Source: an uncultured Porphyromonadaceae bacterium
GTDB lineage: Bacteria; Bacteroidota; Bacteroidia; Bacteroidales; Muribaculaceae
NCBI GenBank assembly: GCA_900547825.1
Contig: URII01000072.1
Span: forward strand, 1 to 9,148
DNA length: 9,148 nt
Direction of reading: 5' to 3'
Part shown: in pieces, positions 1 to 7,604 of the stretch
How the letters are laid out: each line of letters begins with the position of its first letter
Numbering within the stretch: position 1 is the stretch's first letter
Program-made: the position numbers and the translations under genes
Notes under the pieces: model-generated
What the model saw: only the letters and a program-made list of their open reading frames with translations
Databases searched by the model: none
What the model was told of the DNA's origin: nothing

Positions 1-12
1 CGCCCCTTCCAC

Positions 13-48
13 AGCAGCGCGACCCAACCGGGCCGCGCTGCTTTTTTT
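13..48 (+). terminator. Intrinsic terminator of an upstream gene outside the window
   Basis: The arms at 13-25 and 30-42 form a stem of twelve pairs plus one A-C mismatch (22/33). The loop is 4 nt (AACC), and a run of seven T follows (42-48). The GC-rich stem followed by a T tract on the + strand is the classic Rho-independent form. It must serve a + strand gene ending before position 1; the first 12 bases are too short to identify that gene. Confidence 0.88.
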
Positions 49-59
49 ATGCCCTACCG

Positions 60-90
60 GCAACACGCAGCGAAGCAACTGTGTTGCGTG
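60..90. repeat. Imperfect inverted repeat with two competing stems upstream of galE
   Basis: GCAACAC at 60-66 pairs with GTGTTGC at 81-87. The overlapping CACGCA at 64-69 pairs with TGCGTG at 85-90. The two stems share bases and cannot form together. The element lies between the upstream terminator and the galE promoter box, so it could be an operator or may mean nothing. No T tract follows, so it is not a terminator. No known regulator site is recognised. Confidence 0.4.
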
Positions 91-142
91 CCTATGGTAA
101 ATTTATTATTTCGGAGAATGCTGTAATCTCGGGGATTCTTCG

Positions 143-150
143 TATTTTTG
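143..150 (+). promoter_or_regulatory. Probable -7 box of the galE promoter (TATTTTTG)
   Basis: TATTTTTG matches the Bacteroidetes sigma-ABfr -7 consensus TAnnTTTG exactly and lies 23 bp before the galE ATG. No convincing -33 TTTG is visible 19-21 bp upstream, which lowers confidence. If it is used, transcription would start near 157 and could run through galE, the phosphatase, serC and serA to the terminator at 4640. Confidence 0.5.
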
Positions 151-173
151 CGGAAAACAATAAATAGGTGAGA

Positions 174-1211
174 ATGGAAAAGGACTTAATTATGGTTGCA
201 GGCGGTGCCGGTTTTATCGGTTCCCACACTGTTGTTGAGTTGCAAAATGCCGGTTATCGTGTTGTGATTGTGGATAATTTTTCCAACAGCAGTCATGATG
301 TCATCGATGGTATATTCCGCACTACCGGAATCCGGCCTGAATTGGTTGAGGCAGATTGCACGGATATCAGCCAGATGGAGGCTGTTTTCCGTTCTTATCC
401 GGATATTGTGGCTGTAATAGATTTTGCTGCAAGCAAAGCAGTAGGTGAATCTATAGAGAAACCGTTGCTCTATTATCGCAACAATATAGTTTCTCTGCTG
501 AATCTGATAGAATGTATCAATGCACATTCTGTAAGAGGGCTGGTATTCTCATCGTCATGCACGGTGTATGGAGAGCCGGATGAAAACCCTGTCACGGAGC
601 TTACTCCTCGTAAGGCTGCCACTTCGCCTTACGGCAATACAAAGCAGATTTCGGAAGATATAATATCCGATGTGATAAGATCAGGAGTCAATTTCAAATC
701 CATAATCTTACGTTATTTTAATCCAGTAGGATCACATCCTGCGGCCGAGATAGGTGAGCTGCCTAACGGCGTTCCTCAGAATCTGGTGCCGTATCTCACT
801 CAGGCTGCCTTGGGAATACGCAAGGAACTCAGTGTGTTCGGCGATGATTATAATACTCCTGACGGCACCTGTATACGTGACTATATTGATGTGGTTGACT
901 TGGCTAAAGCCCATGTTAAGGCTGTGGACCGGTTGCTTCGTGAGGGTGATTGCGACAATATTGAGGTATTTAACCTCGGCACTGGCAGAGGTGTTTCCGT
1001 AAAGGAGCTAATCGAGTCGTTTGAACGGGCCACAGGCGTAAAAGTGCCGCACCGGATAGCTCCACGGCGACATGGCGATATAGAGAAAGTATGGGCCGAT
1101 CCGTCAAAAGCCAACAAGGTGCTTGGCTGGCGTGCTGAAACTTCGGTTGATGACACTATGCGTTCGGCTTGGGCCTGGCAGCTTAAATTGAGAGAGCGGG
1201 GTGTCATGTAG
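174..1211 (+). CDS. galE: UDP-glucose 4-epimerase (GalE)
   Basis: A 345-residue cytoplasmic short-chain dehydrogenase/reductase that interconverts UDP-glucose and UDP-galactose for galactose use and glycan synthesis. The N-terminal Rossmann motif GGAGFIGSH is at residues 10-18 and the NAD-ribose acidic residue is in VDN (34). The catalytic signature is SSSCTVYG (126-133) followed by Y153-G-N-T-K157, the YxxxK pair. The GalE block LRYFNPVGSHP (179-189) and RDYIDVVDLA (235-244) are typical, and length matches the family at about 340. Start: a GTG lies in frame at 168, but the ATG at 174 places the fold start where GalE proteins normally begin. The position matching the E. coli gatekeeper Tyr299 appears to be Val306, which may widen the pocket for N-acetylated UDP-sugars. 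The phosphatase gene starts 46 bp downstream. The family call is very secure; substrate range is open. Confidence 0.95.
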   Translation: MEKDLIMVAGGAGFIGSHTVVELQNAGYRVVIVDNFSNSSHDVIDGIFRTTGIRPELVEADCTDISQMEAVFRSYPDIVAVIDFAASKAVGESIEKPLLYYRNNIVSLLNLIECINAHSVRGLVFSSSCTVYGEPDENPVTELTPRKAATSPYGNTKQISEDIISDVIRSGVNFKSIILRYFNPVGSHPAAEIGELPNGVPQNLVPYLTQAALGIRKELSVFGDDYNTPDGTCIRDYIDVVDLAKAHVKAVDRLLREGDCDNIEVFNLGTGRGVSVKELIESFERATGVKVPHRIAPRRHGDIEKVWADPSKANKVLGWRAETSVDDTMRSAWAWQLKLRERGVM

Positions 1212-1257
1212 ATCGTTGCAAGTAAAATCCACTACCTTAAATCTGTTATACTGCGAG

Positions 1258-2562
1258 ATGAAGAAAAAAACATTATATCTGTTGGCGCTTGTATGTTTGT
1301 TTACCAATAGCATTTCAGCGCAAACAACCCGTGACGAGATATTCAATGACCTTAATAAGGCCGGAGGTGTATATTATGCCTATCCTGTTACAGAAAGTGC
1401 CAATACACCTGCCCCCAAGGGATATAAGCCCTTTTATGTAAGCCATTATGGGCGTCATGGGTCGCGTTATCTTATCGGCGACGAGGATCTGAAATGGATA
1501 GTTGACCTGATGGATAAGGCTGAGAAAGCGGATGCGCTTACTCCGCTTGGCAAGGATGTGGCGTCACGCCTTGATGCATTCTGGCAGGAGATGCGTGGCC
1601 GCGGTGGGGAACTGACACCGCTCGGCACCCGCCAGCATAAGGGTATAGCGCGGAGAATGATAACGGCATATCCCGAGGTGTTTGCCGGAAATCCGGAAGT
1701 TACGGCCGCATCCACGCAGGTGATGAGATGCGCCCATAGCATGATGGCATTCAGCGAAGGGTTGAAAGAGGTGAAGCCTGAACTGGATATTCCAAAGGAG
1801 TCGTCGAAACGCAATATGTACTATCTTTGCTATCATTCGCCCGAATATGGCGTTTATAACAACGACAAAGGCCCTTGGAAACAGGAGTTTGTTAAGTTCG
1901 AGGACCGTATGACGAACCCTGACCGCCTTATGAAAGCGTTGTTCAAGGACGATAAGTTTGTGCTCCGCAATGTCAATCCCAAGGATCTGATGCGTGGGCT
2001 TTATTGGGTGGCAGTGGATCTTCAGAATGCCGAAACGCCTGTTACGCTTACCGATATCTTCGATCCACAGGAGCTTATGGATCTGTGGCAGATATATAAT
2101 TATTCGTTCTATATCCATGATTCAAGCTATCCCCTTGGGGATGGGCTGGCAGTGGATAATGCAAAAAATCTGCTGACACATATGGTTGAGAATGCCGACC
2201 GCTTTATACGCGACGGTAAAAACGGTGCCACTTTGAGATTCGGCCATGACGGTAATATTGTGCCTCTGACGGCTCTTATGAAGTTGGAGAACTGTTATGC
2301 CTATGAGATGGATCCGGATTCGCTTTACAAAAGTTGGACCAACTTTAAAATATCGCCCATGGCATCGAATGTGCAGATGGTGTTTTTTAAAGATAAGAAA
2401 GATAATGTTATAGTAAAATTCATGCTGAATGAGCGTGAAATAGCTATTCCTGTGGAAACCGACATGTTTCCGTTCTATTCCTGGAATGACGCCCGTGCGC
2501 ATCTACAACGCATGATTGACACACCGGCCAAGGCGTTTATTCCTGAAAACATTGACAAATAA
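1258..2562 (+). CDS. Secreted histidine acid phosphatase (phytase/MINPP-like family)
   Basis: A 434-residue exported phosphomonoesterase of histidine phosphatase clade 2. An N-terminal signal peptide is clear: KKK, a hydrophobic core at about 5-16, and a likely signal peptidase I site after Ala21 (SISA|Q), giving a periplasmic or surface enzyme. The nucleophile motif is R66-H67-G68-S69-R70 and the distal acid motif is G329-H330-D331-G-N; R157 in the QVMRCAH stretch fits the phosphate-binding arginine. RHGSRY resembles bacterial multiple inositol-polyphosphate phosphatases, but the HD dyad differs from the HAE that I recall for that branch, so phytate is only one candidate substrate. Start: an in-frame GTG at 1201 would overlap the galE end and add 19 residues ahead of the signal peptide; the ATG at 1258 restores a normal signal. 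It lies 46 bp after galE and 38 bp before serC. It is not a likely phosphoserine phosphatase, because it is exported and of a different fold from SerB. Confidence 0.87.
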   Translation: MKKKTLYLLALVCLFTNSISAQTTRDEIFNDLNKAGGVYYAYPVTESANTPAPKGYKPFYVSHYGRHGSRYLIGDEDLKWIVDLMDKAEKADALTPLGKDVASRLDAFWQEMRGRGGELTPLGTRQHKGIARRMITAYPEVFAGNPEVTAASTQVMRCAHSMMAFSEGLKEVKPELDIPKESSKRNMYYLCYHSPEYGVYNNDKGPWKQEFVKFEDRMTNPDRLMKALFKDDKFVLRNVNPKDLMRGLYWVAVDLQNAETPVTLTDIFDPQELMDLWQIYNYSFYIHDSSYPLGDGLAVDNAKNLLTHMVENADRFIRDGKNGATLRFGHDGNIVPLTALMKLENCYAYEMDPDSLYKSWTNFKISPMASNVQMVFFKDKKDNVIVKFMLNEREIAIPVETDMFPFYSWNDARAHLQRMIDTPAKAFIPENIDK

Positions 2563-2600
2563 TCTATAAACCCTAACACTATTTAATAACCCAAAACATT

Positions 2601-3671
2601 ATGAAGAAGCATAATTTTTATGCCGGTCCCTCGATTCTGAGCGACTACACGATCAAAAACAGTGCTGATGCAGTATTGAATTTTGCTGATACCGGTCTCT
2701 CTATTCTTGAGGTTTCACATCGCAGCAAAGAATTCCAGGCCGTAATGGACGAAGCCTCCGCCCTTGTAAAAGAATTGCTTGAAATACCTGAAGGTTATCA
2801 TGTGCTGTTCCTTGGCGGTGGAGCAAGCATGCAGTTCTGTATGCTTCCTTACAACCTCCTAAACACACGTGCCGCATATCTTGAAACCGGCACATGGGCA
2901 TCGAATGCCATCAAGGAAGCCAAGCTGTTCGGCGAAGTTGACGTTGTGGCATCATCTAAGGAAGGTAATTTTACCTTTATACCCAAAGGATTCACAGTGC
3001 CTGACAATGTGGATTATTTCCATTACACCTCCAACAATACTATCTATGGCACAGAGATACGCAAGGATCCCGATGTAAAAGTGCGCATGGTGGCCGATAT
3101 GTCAAGTGACATTTTCTCACGTCCGGTGGATGTGGCCAAGTATGATGTGATATATGCCGGCGCTCAGAAAAATCTTGCTCCCGCAGGTGTTACAATAGTT
3201 ATTGTTAAGGAAGATGCGTTAGGCCATGTCAACCGCGCTATTCCCACAATGCTCGACTACCGTACACATATCAAGAAGGGTTCTATGTTCAATACACCTC
3301 CTGTATTCCCTATATTCTCTGCTCTTCAGACTCTTAGATACTATAAAGAGCTTGGCGGCATAAAGGTGCTTGAAAAGATGGACCTAGAAAAAGCTGAGGT
3401 GCTTTATAATGCCATTGACTCCAGCAAGATGTTTGTGGGCACAGTGACTGATCCTGCCGACCGTTCGATAATGAACGTTTGTTTCGTGATGCGTCCCGAA
3501 TATGCTGAATTGGAGAAAGAGTTTATTGAATTCGCCGGTTCACGCGGTATTGTGGGAATAAAAGGACACCGTTCTGTAGGTGGCTTCCGTGCATCGCTCT
3601 ACAACGCGCTTCCTATTTCAAGTGTCAATGTGCTCGTTGATACAATGAAAGAGTTCGAAAACAAACATTGA
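2601..3671 (+). CDS. serC: Phosphoserine aminotransferase (SerC)
   Basis: A 356-residue PLP-dependent fold-type I (class V) aminotransferase. It converts 3-phosphohydroxypyruvate and glutamate to O-phosphoserine and 2-oxoglutarate, step two of serine synthesis, and in many bacteria also acts in PLP synthesis. The N-terminus NFYAGPS (5-11) is the SerC hallmark. LGGGASMQF (71-79) contacts the cofactor phosphate, Asp166 (VADMSSD) is the expected partner of the pyridine nitrogen, and Lys190 in YAGAQKNLAPAG is the Schiff-base lysine. The C-terminus has GIKGHRSVGGFRASLYNA (about 318-335), the substrate-binding arginine region. Length is normal for the family. The ATG at 2601 follows an A-rich stretch, with no strong Shine-Dalgarno, as is usual in Bacteroidetes. 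serA follows after 24 bp, so the two steps are probably co-transcribed. Confidence 0.97.
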   Translation: MKKHNFYAGPSILSDYTIKNSADAVLNFADTGLSILEVSHRSKEFQAVMDEASALVKELLEIPEGYHVLFLGGGASMQFCMLPYNLLNTRAAYLETGTWASNAIKEAKLFGEVDVVASSKEGNFTFIPKGFTVPDNVDYFHYTSNNTIYGTEIRKDPDVKVRMVADMSSDIFSRPVDVAKYDVIYAGAQKNLAPAGVTIVIVKEDALGHVNRAIPTMLDYRTHIKKGSMFNTPPVFPIFSALQTLRYYKELGGIKVLEKMDLEKAEVLYNAIDSSKMFVGTVTDPADRSIMNVCFVMRPEYAELEKEFIEFAGSRGIVGIKGHRSVGGFRASLYNALPISSVNVLVDTMKEFENKH

Positions 3672-3695
3672 TCAGTTATCCAAATCTGTAGCGAT

Positions 3696-4616
3696 ATGAA
3701 AATATTGATAGCCACTGAGAAACCGTTTGCCCCGGTAGCTGCTGAATCAATAAGGAAAGTCATTGACGAGGCCGGTTACACACCTGTGTTTCTTGAAAAA
3801 TATGCTGCCAAAGCTGATCTTCTTGAAGCGGTAAAAGATGCAGAGGGCCTTATTGTCCGCAGCGATATCGTTGACCCTGAAGTTATAGAGGCTGCTCCGA
3901 ACCTCAAAGTTATTGTAAGAGCCGGTGCAGGCTACGACAATATCGATCTTGTTGCCGCCACTGAGAAAGGCATTTGTGTGGAGAATACTCCCGGGCAGAA
4001 CTCCAATGCTGTGGCCGAACTGGTTTTCGGAATGATCGTGATGGCCAAACGCAATATGTATAACGGTACATCCGGCACAGAGCTCAAGGGTAAGCGCCTT
4101 GGAATCCATGCTTTCGGTCAGGTGGGCCGCAATGTGGCAAGAATAGCCAAAGGATTCGGTATGGAAGTATCGGCTCTTGATCCCTACTGTCCTGACGAAG
4201 TTATGGTAGAAGCCGGGGTGGTTCCCGTTCATAGTGTGGAAGACCTTTATAGGAATAACGACGTGGTGTCACTGCATATTCCGGCTACCGCCGAAACAAA
4301 GAAATCGGTAGGTAAGAACCTTGTTATGCTTATGCCTAAGAACGGATTGCTCGTGAACACCGCCCGTAAGGAAGTGATTGATGAGGAAAGTCTCCTTGAG
4401 GTCATGAAAGAGCGTCAGGATATTAAATATGTGTCCGACATAAAGCCTGATATGGCCGATTGTTTTAAGGCTGAACTTGGCGAAAGGGTGTTCTTTACAC
4501 CTAAAAAAATGGGAGCACAGACCGCGGAAGCCAATATCAATGCCGGTATAGCCGCAGCCAATCAGGTTGTAGCTTTTCTGCGTGATGGAATAAACAGGTT
4601 CCAGGTAAATAAGTAA
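3696..4616 (+). CDS. serA: D-3-phosphoglycerate dehydrogenase, short type III with Lys in place of the catalytic His
   Basis: A 306-residue member of the D-2-hydroxyacid dehydrogenase family, with an N-terminal substrate lobe, a nucleotide-binding domain (about 100-270) and a short C-terminal return. It has no ACT or ASB regulatory domain, which marks the short type III class. Family blocks are RAGAGYDNIDL (75-85), NTPGQNSNAVAELVFGM (97-113) and NTARKEVIDE (221-230) with catalytic Arg224. The dinucleotide loop reads AFGQVG (139-144), not the usual GxGxxG, and Asp162 in LDPY suits NAD. The stretch normally reading TPHxG is T268-P269-K270-K271-M-G, so lysine replaces the general-base histidine; the catalytic Glu cannot be placed with certainty (Asp252 is nearby). 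Lys-type PGDHs are known from Bacteroides and Entamoeba, so this is a lineage trait and not damage. The serC neighbour, 24 bp upstream, supports the serine role. It should feed 3-phosphohydroxypyruvate to SerC. The missing ACT domain argues against serine feedback by the E. coli mechanism. Confidence 0.92.
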   Translation: MKILIATEKPFAPVAAESIRKVIDEAGYTPVFLEKYAAKADLLEAVKDAEGLIVRSDIVDPEVIEAAPNLKVIVRAGAGYDNIDLVAATEKGICVENTPGQNSNAVAELVFGMIVMAKRNMYNGTSGTELKGKRLGIHAFGQVGRNVARIAKGFGMEVSALDPYCPDEVMVEAGVVPVHSVEDLYRNNDVVSLHIPATAETKKSVGKNLVMLMPKNGLLVNTARKEVIDEESLLEVMKERQDIKYVSDIKPDMADCFKAELGERVFFTPKKMGAQTAEANINAGIAAANQVVAFLRDGINRFQVNK

Positions 4617-4639
4617 TTTGGTGATATCGCCATAGAATG

Positions 4640-4680
4640 AAAGTTGCCCGAATTAATCATTCGGGCAACTTTTTGTTTTT
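4640..4680 (+). terminator. Strong intrinsic terminator after serA
   Basis: A perfect 14-bp stem pairs 4640-4653 with 4659-4672 (AAAGTTGCCCGAAT against ATTCGGGCAACTTT). The loop is 5 nt, and a T-rich tail runs to 4680. It begins 24 bp after the serA stop and closes the galE-to-serA block. The A-rich 5' arm opposite the T tract suggests it could also act on the opposite strand, but no - strand gene reads into it. Confidence 0.95.
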
Positions 4681-4802
4681 AATATTGTTGCAAAGTTTTC
4701 CAAAACTAAAAATTATTACATTGGTATATAGTTTATTAGCTATTGGATAGTTGCGCTAAAGTTTCCCGAATTTAAAAATGTATATAAATTATGGCTTGTC
4801 TT

Positions 4803-4834
4803 GTTGTTTAGTCCATGGAGAATATATATCTTTG
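4803..4834 (+). promoter_or_regulatory. Probable Bacteroidetes promoter of nrdDG
   Basis: The -7 element TATCTTTG (4827-4834) matches TAnnTTTG exactly. GTTG at 4803-4806 serves as a 3-of-4 match to the -33 TTTG, with a 20-bp spacer inside the usual 19-21 range. Transcription should start near 4841, leaving a leader of about 48 nt before the nrdD ATG. The AT-rich stretch between the serA terminator and this promoter (4681-4802) holds no gene that I can support. Confidence 0.7.
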
Positions 4835-4888
4835 CGACAGTAAAAATCGGCCTGAAATTCCGGCCTCATTAAAAATCCATCAAACGAC

Positions 4889-7096
4889 ATGATACAGACT
4901 GTTCTTAAACGCGACGGGCGCGTTGTGGGCTATAACGAAGAAAAGATTAAAGCTGCGATACGCAAGGCAATGCTTCAGACCGACCTTGGCGAGGACGAGG
5001 CTTTGATTCAGAAAATAGCTGTGCGTATAGGCGCCACCGGCAATGAGCAGATGAGCGTTGAGGAAATACAGGACAGAGTGGAGCTGGAACTCATGAAGAG
5101 CCCCCGGAAGGAAGTGGCTAAGAAATATATCGCTTATCGGGATCAGCGCAGCATAGCACGACGCGCCAAGACACGCGACATGTTTCTTGAGATAATCGAG
5201 GCCAAAAATAACGAGGTGACCCGTGAGAATGCCAATATGAACACGGATTCACCGGCGGGAATGATGATGAAATTCGCCAGTGAGACAACAAAGCCTTTCG
5301 TCGACGATTATCTTCTGTCCGATGAGGCCCGGGAGGCTGTCCGCAACGGTTATCTCCATATCCATGACAAAGATTATTACCCTACGAAAAGTCTTACCTG
5401 TGTGCAGCATCCGCTTGACCGAATTCTGAAAAACGGATTTACGGCAGGACATGGTGAATCACGTCCTGCCAAGAGAATCGAGACTGCAAGTATAATAGCA
5501 TGTATCTCGCTTGAAACTGCCCAGAACGAGATGCATGGAGGTCAGGCTATCCCTGCCTTTGACTTTTATCTGGCACCGTTTGTGAGGTCATCGTTCATCG
5601 AGGAACTCAAGCAATTGGAACGGCTGTATGAGGCTGACTATTCACATCTTTATAATGTGGAGATCTCGGATTATGAAAAGAGGCCGCTAAAGGGCCTTGA
5701 GGGAGATGCAAGGATAGTACAGCATGCCGTAAATGAAACTACCGCACGTGTTCATCAAGCTATGGAAGCGTTCATACACAATATGAATACAATCCATTCG
5801 CGTGGAGGCAATCAGGTGGTGTTCAGTTCTATAAATTACGGTACTGACACATCGGCCGAGGGTCGCTGTATAATCCGTGAGCTTCTTAAATCCACCTATG
5901 AAGGGGTGGGTAACGGAGCCACGGCCATATTCCCGATCCAGATATGGAAAAAGAAACGCGGAGTAAGCTATCTGCCTACTGACCGCAATTATGATCTATA
6001 CCAACTTGCATGTAAGGTTACGGCACGCCGGTTTTTCCCGAATTTCGTAAACCTTGACGCCACATATAATATTCATGAAAAGTGGGACGCTACAGATCCT
6101 GAACGCTACAGATATGAAGTGGCCACTATGGGATGCCGCACGAGAGTGTTTGAGAACCGTTATGGAGAGAAGACTTCGATAGGACGCGGCAATCTCAGTT
6201 TTTCTACAGTCAACATAGTGCGGTTGGCCATAGAGTGCATGAATATATTGGATGAAGAGGAGCGTATCAGCACTTTTTTCAGGAAACTTGACAATGTGCT
6301 TGAAATCACAGCACGTCAGCTGGATGACAGATTCCAGTATCAGCGTACAGCGTTGGTGAAACAGTTCCCGTTGCTTATGTCGCGTCTTTGGAACGGAAGT
6401 GAGGGCCTTAAGCCCGACGACACTATCGAGAGTGTGATAAATCAGGGTACTCTTGGCATAGGATTCATCGGATTGGCCGAGTGCCTTGTAGCTCTTGTCG
6501 GCAAACATCATGGCGAGAGCGATGAGGCTCAGGCGCTCGGATTGCGTATTGTGAGTCATTTCCGCTCCAAGGCCAATGAGTTTTCAGAACGTTACTGCCA
6601 TAACTATTCGGTGCTTGCAACTCCGGCCGAGGGGCTGTCGGGTAAATTTACAAAGAAGGACCGTCGTTCGTTCGGCATACTTCCCGGTATCACCGACCGT
6701 GACTATTACACCAATTCCAATCATGTGCCGGTGTATTACCGTTGCTCACCGCGACATAAAGCTAAAATAGAGGCGCCTTACCATGAACTTACCCGTGGTG
6801 GCCATATATTCTATGTTGAGATTGACGGTGACGCGACCCATAATCCGGAAGCCATAATGAACATAGTCGATTTGATGGACAAATATAATATCGGCTATGG
6901 ATCGGTAAATCACAACCGTAACCGGTGTATGGCTTGCGGCTATGAGGATGCGCAGGATGGACTTGAGAAATGTCCGCGATGCGGAGGCTCGCATATTGAC
7001 CGGCTGCAAAGAATCACCGGTTATCTTGTCGGCACTACCGACCGTTGGAATCCCGGGAAACTTGCTGAGCTGAACGATAGGGTAGTACATAAATGA
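4889..7096 (+). CDS. nrdD: Anaerobic ribonucleoside-triphosphate reductase (class III, NrdD)
   Basis: A 735-residue cytoplasmic glycyl-radical enzyme that reduces NTPs to dNTPs without oxygen. Residues 1-92 form an ATP-cone allosteric domain (VLKRDGRVVGYNEEKI onset, then KKYIAYRDQRS). The ten-stranded barrel holds the likely active-site cysteines C171 (SLTCVQHPLDRIL) and C416 in MGCRTRV; Met414 two residues before C416 fits the formate-using NrdD type. A zinc site near the C-terminus has C680, C683, C695 and C698 (CxxC...CxxC). The glycyl-radical loop R708-I-T-G711-Y-L follows, with Gly711 the radical site. Length is normal and nothing is missing. Its own promoter lies upstream. The stop overlaps the nrdG start (ATGA), implying translational coupling to its activase. 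No clear NrdR box pair was seen in the leader. Confidence 0.97.
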   Translation: MIQTVLKRDGRVVGYNEEKIKAAIRKAMLQTDLGEDEALIQKIAVRIGATGNEQMSVEEIQDRVELELMKSPRKEVAKKYIAYRDQRSIARRAKTRDMFLEIIEAKNNEVTRENANMNTDSPAGMMMKFASETTKPFVDDYLLSDEAREAVRNGYLHIHDKDYYPTKSLTCVQHPLDRILKNGFTAGHGESRPAKRIETASIIACISLETAQNEMHGGQAIPAFDFYLAPFVRSSFIEELKQLERLYEADYSHLYNVEISDYEKRPLKGLEGDARIVQHAVNETTARVHQAMEAFIHNMNTIHSRGGNQVVFSSINYGTDTSAEGRCIIRELLKSTYEGVGNGATAIFPIQIWKKKRGVSYLPTDRNYDLYQLACKVTARRFFPNFVNLDATYNIHEKWDATDPERYRYEVATMGCRTRVFENRYGEKTSIGRGNLSFSTVNIVRLAIECMNILDEEERISTFFRKLDNVLEITARQLDDRFQYQRTALVKQFPLLMSRLWNGSEGLKPDDTIESVINQGTLGIGFIGLAECLVALVGKHHGESDEAQALGLRIVSHFRSKANEFSERYCHNYSVLATPAEGLSGKFTKKDRRSFGILPGITDRDYYTNSNHVPVYYRCSPRHKAKIEAPYHELTRGGHIFYVEIDGDATHNPEAIMNIVDLMDKYNIGYGSVNHNRNRCMACGYEDAQDGLEKCPRCGGSHIDRLQRITGYLVGTTDRWNPGKLAELNDRVVHK

Positions 7097-7593
7097 CAAA
7101 AGCAGCCGGCACTATGTCATCATTGCGGGTGCTTGAAATAATTGACGGGACGATAGTGGATGGTCCCGGATTGCGGACTTCGATATATTTTGCCGGATGT
7201 GCGCATCAATGTCCGGGATGCCACAATCCTTTGTCGTGGGACTTTGACGGCGGACATATAATGACTGTCGGGGAGATAATGGTACGGATTGAGGAGAATG
7301 GGTTTGGTGTGACATTTACAGGCGGAGATCCGCTTTATCAGATAGAGCCGCTTATAGAACTGGCGTCTGCTGTCAAGCGTGCCGGATTTAATCTGTGGTG
7401 CTATACCGGGTTTACTGTCGAGGAGATCTGTTCGTCGGTTTCCATGCGCCGGTTGATCCCATATCTTGACGCATTGGTGGATGGCCCGTTCGTGCAGTCA
7501 TTGCGTGATACGACCCTGAGGTTCCGAGGATCGTCCAATCAGAGAATTCTTGATAAAGCTGACCTTACTACAATGTTGGGCCGGATTGGCTGA
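7093..7593 (+). CDS. nrdG: Anaerobic ribonucleotide reductase activase (NrdG, radical SAM)
   Basis: A 166-residue radical SAM protein that makes the glycyl radical on NrdD using a [4Fe-4S] cluster and S-adenosylmethionine. The cluster motif is C36-xxx-C40-xx-C43 (CAHQCPGC). The preceding IVDGPGLRTSIYFAGC (21-36) and the SAM-binding TGGDP (76-80) are typical, and GSSNQR (146-151) is the C-terminal NrdG signature. Length is within the usual range of about 155-175. The ATG at 7093 overlaps the nrdD stop by 4 bp; an internal Met at residue 8 (7114) would also give a sensible protein, but the coupling geometry favours 7093. It converges with the nucleotidyltransferase gene, with 11 bp between stops. 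Confidence 0.96.
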   Translation: MTKAAGTMSSLRVLEIIDGTIVDGPGLRTSIYFAGCAHQCPGCHNPLSWDFDGGHIMTVGEIMVRIEENGFGVTFTGGDPLYQIEPLIELASAVKRAGFNLWCYTGFTVEEICSSVSMRRLIPYLDALVDGPFVQSLRDTTLRFRGSSNQRILDKADLTTMLGRIG

Positions 7594-7602
7594 CAACGTC
7601 AG
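7590..7602. repeat. Short inverted repeat between the convergent nrdG and murU-like stops
   Basis: CTGAC-AAC-GTCAG is a perfect 5-bp stem with a 3-nt loop, spanning the nrdG stop codon and the 11-bp convergent gap. There is no T tract on either strand, so it would be a weak bidirectional terminator at best. Transcripts from both sides probably overlap here. Confidence 0.3.
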
Positions 7603-7604
7603 GA

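Noticed and set aside
1201..1257. In-frame GTG extension of the phosphatase gene overlapping galE
   Set aside because: It would place 19 residues before a clean Lys-rich signal peptide, so the ATG at 1258 is preferred.
1564..2118. 184-codon open frame on the - strand inside the phosphatase gene
   Set aside because: It is antisense to a well-supported gene and its translation shows no recognisable motif, so it is a shadow frame.
1258..2562. The phosphatase as the missing SerB step of the serine pathway
   Set aside because: It carries a signal peptide and a histidine-phosphatase fold, whereas phosphoserine is made in the cytoplasm and SerB is a HAD enzyme.
5996..6559. 187-codon open frame on the - strand inside nrdD
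   Set aside because: It is antisense to conserved NrdD coding sequence, with no domain signature.
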